Shown here in pieces: positions 1 to 7,762 of a stretch of DNA of 7,762 bases (position 1 is the first letter of the stretch; each line of letters opens with the position of its first letter). The position numbers and the translations under genes were made by a program. This DNA comes from an uncultured Eubacteriales bacterium (GTDB taxonomy: Bacteria > Bacillota_A > Clostridia > Christensenellales > Aristaeellaceae), in contig CACXEB010000309.1 of NCBI GenBank assembly GCA_902766515.1, positions 1 through 7,762 on the forward strand. Reading direction: 5' to 3'. The notes under the pieces were generated by a model. That model was given only the letters and a program-made list of their open reading frames with translations, ran no database searches and was not told the origin of the DNA.

Positions 1-1603
<1,603 letters not shown>

Positions 1604-1615
1604 GATCCGCCTCCT

Positions 1616-3163
<1,548 letters not shown>

Positions 3164-3700
3164 TCAGGATCCGCCTGAGATCGAACGCCGGATGCTGTCC
3201 AGGCGATGCCGGATGGTATTGTCATAGCGTTTTCCGTTGAGCTGCAGCAGCACGCCGCCCATCAGGCCGGGCTCGACATGCTCCTTCAGGCGAATCCCCT
3301 GACCGGTCAGCGCTTCCAGGCGCTTGATCAGGGCCCCGCGCTGCCTGTCGCTGAGCGGCGCAGCCGTCGTCACGTCCGCTTCGGCCAGCGCATGCGCCTT
3401 GTTATAGCGTTCCCTGAACGCGTCGGCGCAGGCGGGCAGCTCATTGACGGCGCCGCGCTCCACAAGGATCTTGACGAAATTGAGCACATAAGTGTGCACC
3501 TGATCCCTGAGTGCGCGGTCCGCAATCTGTACGCGCTCATCCCGGCTGATCGTCATGTTCATCAGCAGGCGGGAAAAGTCAGGCTGCTCACGCCAGATCT
3601 GTTTCAGGCAGTCGAGCTCTCCGAGCACCCTGTCGTCCAGGTGCTCCTCAGCGCAAAGCTCATACAGGCCGTCTCCGTATTCCCGGCTGAATTCCGTCAC
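3164..3700 (-). CDS. atpH: F1 ATP synthase subunit delta (OSCP family)
   Basis: Delta sits on top of F1 and ties the b stalk to alpha, forming part of the stator. The protein has 178 residues, the normal length. The N-terminal helical domain includes LLMNMTISRDERVQI (about 45-59) and FVKILVERGAVNELP. The C-terminal part has TTAAPLSDRQ and the family signature EPGLMGGVLLQLNGKRYD (about 143-160). The start is GTG at 3698-3700; its first three bases and the next A form GTGA, overlapping the atpF stop TGA by three bases, an arrangement that suggests translational coupling. GGGTGA within the last atpF codons is the likely ribosome site. The sequence is divergent, as is normal for this least conserved F1 subunit, but context makes the call secure. 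Confidence 0.96.
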   Translation of the reverse strand: MTEFSREYGDGLYELCAEEHLDDRVLGELDCLKQIWREQPDFSRLLMNMTISRDERVQIADRALRDQVHTYVLNFVKILVERGAVNELPACADAFRERYNKAHALAEADVTTAAPLSDRQRGALIKRLEALTGQGIRLKEHVEPGLMGGVLLQLNGKRYDNTIRHRLDSIRRSISGGS

Positions 3701-4206
3701 GGCTTGTCACCCACGTTTCTGATAAATTCATCCACGAACGCGTCATAATCACCCTGATTGATTTCGCGCTCAATGACTTTGGCGGCAATATCGACCGCCA
3801 GACCGGAAATATCCTGGCGGACTTCGTTGAGCATCTGTTTCTTCTGCTGCTCAATCTCTTCCTGGGCTTTCTGTTTGAGCCGGCTGGCCTGCTGCTGGGC
3901 GTCGCTGAGCAGCTGGTCACCGCGTTTCTGCGCGGTGATGGTCGCGTTTTTGACCAGACTGTCAGCTTCGTCGCGGGCCTCGGACAGCCGCTTTTCGTAT
4001 TCCTGTTTCATCTGCGTCGCCTTTTCCAGCCTGGCGTCCGCGTCGCTGTACACCTTATTGACCTGCGCTTCGCGCGCGCTCATCATGTTCTGCACAGGCT
4101 TGAACAGGAATTTCTTCAGAATCAGGAACAGAATCAGCAGATTGATCAGGGAGATCAGAATCTGCCATATATTGACAGAAATGATATCCAGTGACTGTAC
4201 CATCAT
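3697..4206 (-). CDS. atpF: Fo ATP synthase subunit b (peripheral stalk)
   Basis: Subunit b dimerises to form the outer stalk that holds alpha3beta3 still while the rotor turns. The protein has 169 residues. One N-terminal transmembrane helix (about residues 10-32) is followed by the family-typical FLFKPVQNMMSARE. A long charged, alanine- and glutamine-rich coiled coil then runs to about residue 140, and a C-terminal delta-binding segment contains DISGLAVDIAAKVIERE. There are two adjacent ATG codons at 4206 and 4203; the first lies 7 bases after an AAAGG ribosome site. Only one b gene is present, not the b/b' pair of photosynthetic bacteria. The gene starts 32 bases after atpE, and its stop overlaps the atpH start. 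Confidence 0.97.
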   Translation of the reverse strand: MMVQSLDIISVNIWQILISLINLLILFLILKKFLFKPVQNMMSAREAQVNKVYSDADARLEKATQMKQEYEKRLSEARDEADSLVKNATITAQKRGDQLLSDAQQQASRLKQKAQEEIEQQKKQMLNEVRQDISGLAVDIAAKVIEREINQGDYDAFVDEFIRNVGDKP

Positions 4207-4238
4207 TCATCTGCCTTTCTGCATGGTGTGGTCTTTGA

Positions 4239-4577
<339 letters not shown>

Positions 4578-4585
4578 CTATACAA

Positions 4586-4603
4586 AGCGCGTTTGGCCGC
4601 GCC
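4586..4603 (-). other. Intercistronic hairpin between atpB and atpE
   Basis: In the minus-strand RNA, GCGCG and CGCGC pair around a six-base loop (GCCAAA), with one further G-U pair outside. It begins a few bases after the atpB stop codon, in the longest gap of the operon (64 bases). No run of T follows, so it does not look like a terminator. It could protect the downstream mRNA or separate translation of atpB from atpE; the role is inferred only. Confidence 0.5.
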
Positions 4604-4608
4604 ATGTT

Positions 4609-5493
4609 TCACTGGACGGCTGCCTTTGCGGCTTTCGCGGCTTTGCGCCGCTCGTATTCTTCCTCGGGGAAGCCGGTCGCGATGTACAGCATGGTCAGCA
4701 TCGCGAAGATGAAGGCCTGCATGAGGCCGCTGAAAATATCGAAGTAGATGGACAGCACCGCCGGCAGACCGATCTGCAGGATGGTGAAGTTGCCCAGGAA
4801 GCTGAAGAGCATCTGCGACAGGCTGCGCAGCGCGTACGCCACCAGCGTCGAAATGACCACGCCGGACAGGACGTTGCCGTAATGACGGAACGACATGGAG
4901 ACGGGCGTCGCGATCTCGCCGATGATGTTGAACGGCGCAAACACGGGCACCGGCTCAAAGAATCCTTTCACGTACGGCCAGATGCCGCCCTTGAGCTTGT
5001 AGTGCGTGATCAGCACGAACACCAGGATGGCCCAGCCGGCGACGACGTTCATGTCCGAAGTCGGCGGGAAGAGTCCGAGCAGGCTTGTCAGGCTGGAGAA
5101 GGCCGACAGGAGCATGATTGCCGCGATGAACGGCGCAAAGGCCATGAACCGCTGCCCCATGTTTTCCGATACCAGCTTATTGACCTGCTCAACACCCCAT
5201 TCCGCGATCAGCTGGCGCTTGCTTTCCGGTCGCACGTTCAGGCCGTGCGTCAGGAACAGACAGAGCCCGAGGATGGCGATGATGACCGCCCAGGAAGTGA
5301 TCTGGGACGACGTGATCGTCAGGTCCATCAGCGGCATTGGAATCGTCAGATAAATCTGTGCGCCGCTGATGGTGATGCCTTCGCCCTGCGGCGTCGTCAG
5401 CACCTTCAGCACCATGCATGCCAGGAGAGGGACGACCATCATGGCGATGTACAGCGCGTCCAGCAGGCGGAAGCGCGTATTCTTTTCTTTCAT
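4609..5493 (-). CDS. atpB: Fo ATP synthase subunit a (ion channel stator)
   Basis: Subunit a forms the two half-channels through which the coupling ion reaches and leaves the c-ring. It has 294 residues with about five or six hydrophobic helices, the clearest near 13-32, 66-84, 117-142, 150-165, 205-230 and 245-272. The essential arginine is R203 in PVSMSFRHYGNVLSG, where most relatives read RLFGN. The last helix keeps FSGLMQAFIFAMLT with conserved Q259. Aligned to E. coli, the channel residues E219 and H245 correspond to V212 and D252. PPTSDMN (143-149) is the family PSxDxN-type segment. The tail is rich in Ala and Lys. The ATG at 5493 lies 12 bases from AAGGGAGG, a long spacing; no in-frame upstream start exists, since a TAA follows closely. 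Confidence 0.97.
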   Translation of the reverse strand: MKEKNTRFRLLDALYIAMMVVPLLACMVLKVLTTPQGEGITISGAQIYLTIPMPLMDLTITSSQITSWAVIIAILGLCLFLTHGLNVRPESKRQLIAEWGVEQVNKLVSENMGQRFMAFAPFIAAIMLLSAFSSLTSLLGLFPPTSDMNVVAGWAILVFVLITHYKLKGGIWPYVKGFFEPVPVFAPFNIIGEIATPVSMSFRHYGNVLSGVVISTLVAYALRSLSQMLFSFLGNFTILQIGLPAVLSIYFDIFSGLMQAFIFAMLTMLYIATGFPEEEYERRKAAKAAKAAVQ

Positions 5494-5505
5494 GCTTACG
5501 CATTC

Positions 5506-5513
5506 CCTCCCTT
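5506..5513 (-). promoter_or_regulatory. Ribosome binding site of atpB, unusually far from the start
   Basis: The minus strand reads AAGGGAGG, just before the end of atpI, and is 12 bases from the atpB ATG. A nearer ATG at 5503 is in a different frame and only 2 bases from the site, too close to be used well. This may make atpB translation modest. Confidence 0.6.
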
Positions 5514-5514
5514 T

Positions 5515-6009
5515 TTAATGAGAAGAGGTGTTCCTGCTGTTCAGCAGGATGCCTTCAAGCGCAATGACCAGCCGTGGGAACAGGAGCGGCAGCAGCACCG
5601 CGATCGGCTGGAACCACGGCAGCGTGACACCGAGGATCGCGATGGCGCCGAGCCCGAACATCCGGAGCGTATAGCTCAGCTGGATGCGCCGCTTTCCGCG
5701 TTTGGCATCCTCGCTGAGCGGCAGTTCCGTCTCGTCTTCGTCGGGTTCCTCATCGGTTTCCTTATCACCGTCCGCACGCTCCGCTTCCGGCGCGGCGATC
5801 GGCTTCATATCGTCCGCCGCTTTCTGGACCGTCAGCGCCATGAGGAAGAAATTCCCTACCGCCGCGCCGCAGCCCAGCAGCGCGCCGGTGAGCACCGTCC
5901 AGTCAAAGCGCCTGATGATCAGGAAAACCGCGATCATCAGCACCGTCAGGATCCCCGTCCCGAGGGCGATTTTCGCTGTTTCCTGCCGTACGGCGGGTTG
6001 TACCTTCAC
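5515..6009 (-). CDS. atpI: ATP synthase subunit I family protein with acidic loop
   Basis: AtpI proteins are small membrane proteins encoded just before atpB that aid c-ring assembly in some bacteria. This one has 164 residues, longer than the usual 110-130. Four hydrophobic stretches are visible: about 14-32, 37-60, 112-132 and 134-155. Between the second and third lies a strongly acidic stretch (73-101) with 15 Asp/Glu, followed by a basic run KRGKRR. The family call rests on position and topology more than on residue identity. The start is GTG at 6007-6009: it has AAGGGGG 6 bases upstream, whereas a longer open frame to 6306 would run through the whole 3' end of upp. It lies 11 bases after upp and 21 before atpB. 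Confidence 0.85.
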   Translation of the reverse strand: MKVQPAVRQETAKIALGTGILTVLMIAVFLIIRRFDWTVLTGALLGCGAAVGNFFLMALTVQKAADDMKPIAAPEAERADGDKETDEEPDEDETELPLSEDAKRGKRRIQLSYTLRMFGLGAIAILGVTLPWFQPIAVLLPLLFPRLVIALEGILLNSRNTSSH

Positions 6010-6015
6010 TGAGGG

Positions 6016-6020
6016 CCCCC

Positions 6021-6022
<2 letters not shown>
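6016..6022 (-). promoter_or_regulatory. Ribosome binding site of atpI
   Basis: The minus strand reads AAGGGGG, 6 bases before the GTG at 6009. Its two A bases are part of the upp stop codon TAA. This site decides the start of atpI in favour of the short form. Confidence 0.7.
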
Positions 6023-6810
<788 letters not shown>

Positions 6811-6812
6811 GG

Positions 6813-6841
6813 TTGTTTTTTCCCCCTGCGCATGGTATAAT
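6813..6841 (+). promoter_or_regulatory. Promoter of the plus-strand membrane protein gene
   Basis: TTGTTT (6813-6818) and a perfect TATAAT (6836-6841) are 17 bases apart, and TGG directly before the -10 box makes it an extended -10 promoter. Expected start is near 6848, giving a leader of about 66 bases. It faces away from the upp promoter; the two -35 boxes are 2 bases apart. Confidence 0.75.
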
Positions 6842-6845
6842 GCCC

Positions 6846-6856
6846 CTGCTTAGCAG
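6846..6856. repeat. Small palindrome at the expected transcription start
   Basis: CTGCT and AGCAG are perfect inverted arms around a single T, located where transcription from the plus-strand promoter should begin. A repressor site is possible, but a short palindrome can occur by chance. Confidence 0.35.
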
Positions 6857-6860
6857 CCGA

Positions 6861-6879
6861 TGCCGCAGCGCACGCGGCA
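6861..6879 (+). other. Hairpin in the leader of the plus-strand gene
   Basis: TGCCGC and GCGGCA form a perfect six-base stem with a seven-base loop (AGCGCAC) in the leader of the 6915 gene, 35 bases before its start. No T-run follows, so it is not a typical terminator. Confidence 0.45.
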
Positions 6880-6914
6880 GCCACACCAGAACAACCTTTC
6901 CGGGGATATGATAT

Positions 6915-7757
6915 ATGAAACTCTTGTTCGGCGTTGACATCACGGATCCCGCGCATCATGAGGAGGTCAGCTCCACCCTGTGCACCCGGGAGCTTTCCGG
7001 ACCGCTGCAGGCGCAGTACGACGCGCTTGCGGCCGCTCAAGACGAATACGGCAGATTAAGCCGCCTGCCCAAATGGCTGTTATATCTGAAGAAGTTCATC
7101 GGCTATGCTTCCCTTGTGTTCCTCCTGAGCGTCATCTCGTCGGCTTTTGAGCAAAACCCGAACACCAATCACCGTATCGTTTCTCTGTATGCGCTTCTTG
7201 GCATCATCCTGCTGCTGGTCTGGATCGCGTTGACGTATTTTGATCTCCAGAAGACAAAAGACGTCAAAACAAGCGATGAATTCCTTGCGTCAAAACGCCA
7301 GGCCGCCGATCTGGAGCAGGCTGCCCGCCTGGACCTCGGCGTACCGGAGGACGCGGCCGAAATGGACGTGCTCGCCAGCAGGTACCGTTGGAAGTACGGC
7401 GAAATGGTCTGCGCCGACAGCTCCATTATCTGGTATTACGGCAACATCAGCACGCATGCCTGGCAGGAAAACGGCTGTTTCTGCCTGGCGGACCTGACGA
7501 TGCGCTTTGATATTCCCCTCTCCGACATCCGCACGATCGAAAGGGTCAAAAAAGGCTATTATTTCTCCGCCTGGAACAAGCCTGAACCCTATAAAGCCGA
7601 AACATACAAGCCCTACCGCGTCCACGTGGTGAATGGCAACCTTAACGTCTACGGCTATATCTCCATGGTGGTCCATTTACAGGAAGAAGATTACGAGATC
7701 CGCCTGCCGGTATGGGAAGCGGACACGCTCAGCCGCCTGACGTGTTGGTCCTTCTGA
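6915..7757 (+). CDS. Uncharacterised two-helix membrane protein
   Basis: I do not recognise this 280-residue protein. An N-terminal soluble stretch (1-55) with a helical, Ala/Gln-rich part (28-50) leads into two hydrophobic helices at about 57-77 and 88-109, separated by a short polar loop (about 78-87, EQNPNTNH). No signal peptide is evident. After a charged linker (110-138) comes a mixed domain (145-280) rich in Tyr and Trp, with strand-like segments such as SSIIWYYGNIS, FDIPLSDIRTIERV and YEIRLPVWEAD. The pattern of a small beta domain after a paired helix hairpin recalls PH-like membrane proteins, but this is only an impression. The start ATG has GGGGA 8 bases upstream, and its own promoter precedes it. 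It is transcribed away from the atp operon and ends five bases before the window edge. Confidence 0.85.
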   Translation: MKLLFGVDITDPAHHEEVSSTLCTRELSGPLQAQYDALAAAQDEYGRLSRLPKWLLYLKKFIGYASLVFLLSVISSAFEQNPNTNHRIVSLYALLGIILLLVWIALTYFDLQKTKDVKTSDEFLASKRQAADLEQAARLDLGVPEDAAEMDVLASRYRWKYGEMVCADSSIIWYYGNISTHAWQENGCFCLADLTMRFDIPLSDIRTIERVKKGYYFSAWNKPEPYKAETYKPYRVHVVNGNLNVYGYISMVVHLQEEDYEIRLPVWEADTLSRLTCWSF

Positions 7758-7762
7758 CAGAC

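Noticed and set aside
4586..4603. Hairpin after atpB read as a transcription terminator
   Set aside because: No T-run follows the stem, and the essential c, b, delta, alpha, gamma and beta genes lie downstream.
4882..6012. Plus-strand open frame of 376 codons opposite atpB and atpI
   Set aside because: Its composition (runs of Arg, Gln, Asp, His) is that of the reverse strand of membrane-protein codons; both genes opposite are well supported.

Overview
The window holds a nearly complete F-type ATP synthase operon on the minus strand, headed by the uracil phosphoribosyltransferase gene. A divergent plus-strand gene for an unrecognised two-helix membrane protein sits beside it. Reading from high to low coordinates, the minus-strand order is upp - atpI - atpB (a) - atpE (c) - atpF (b) - atpH (delta) - atpA (alpha) - atpG (gamma) - atpD (beta). 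The beta gene runs off the left edge, so its C-terminal half and any atpC (epsilon) lie outside.

The order IBEFHAGD, the upp gene at the head, the strong Shine-Dalgarno sequences and the consensus sigma-A-type promoter all point to a Bacillota (Firmicutes). The GC-rich DNA suggests an anaerobic clostridial lineage, but genus and species cannot be told from this sequence. Three start codons are GTG (atpI, atpH, atpD). The genes are packed tightly (4-base overlap to 64-base gaps) and no terminator is visible inside the cluster, so one transcript from a promoter at about 6783-6810 probably covers everything from upp to atpD and beyond.

Subunits a, b and c form the membrane Fo part. Alpha, beta, gamma and delta belong to the F1 head and stalk. 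AtpI is the small assembly helper. All catalytic landmarks visible in alpha, beta, gamma and a are intact, so the enzyme looks functional. The most informative detail is in subunit c. It carries a glutamate in helix 1 (E31, where many Na+ rotors have Gln) as well as the usual helix-2 glutamate (E64), followed by T65, T66 and Y69. This matches the two-carboxylate Na+-coupling motif known from the Fusobacterium nucleatum rotor ring, and suggests a sodium-coupled ATPase/synthase in an anaerobe.

The 264-base gap between upp and the plus-strand gene (6651-6914) holds two divergent promoters whose -35 boxes are only 2 bases apart, plus inverted repeats in both leaders. The plus-strand gene (6915-7757) has two transmembrane helices and a C-terminal soluble domain of no family I can name. 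Apart from the rotor motif and this gene, the region is ordinary housekeeping sequence, and I do not see an undescribed system in it.
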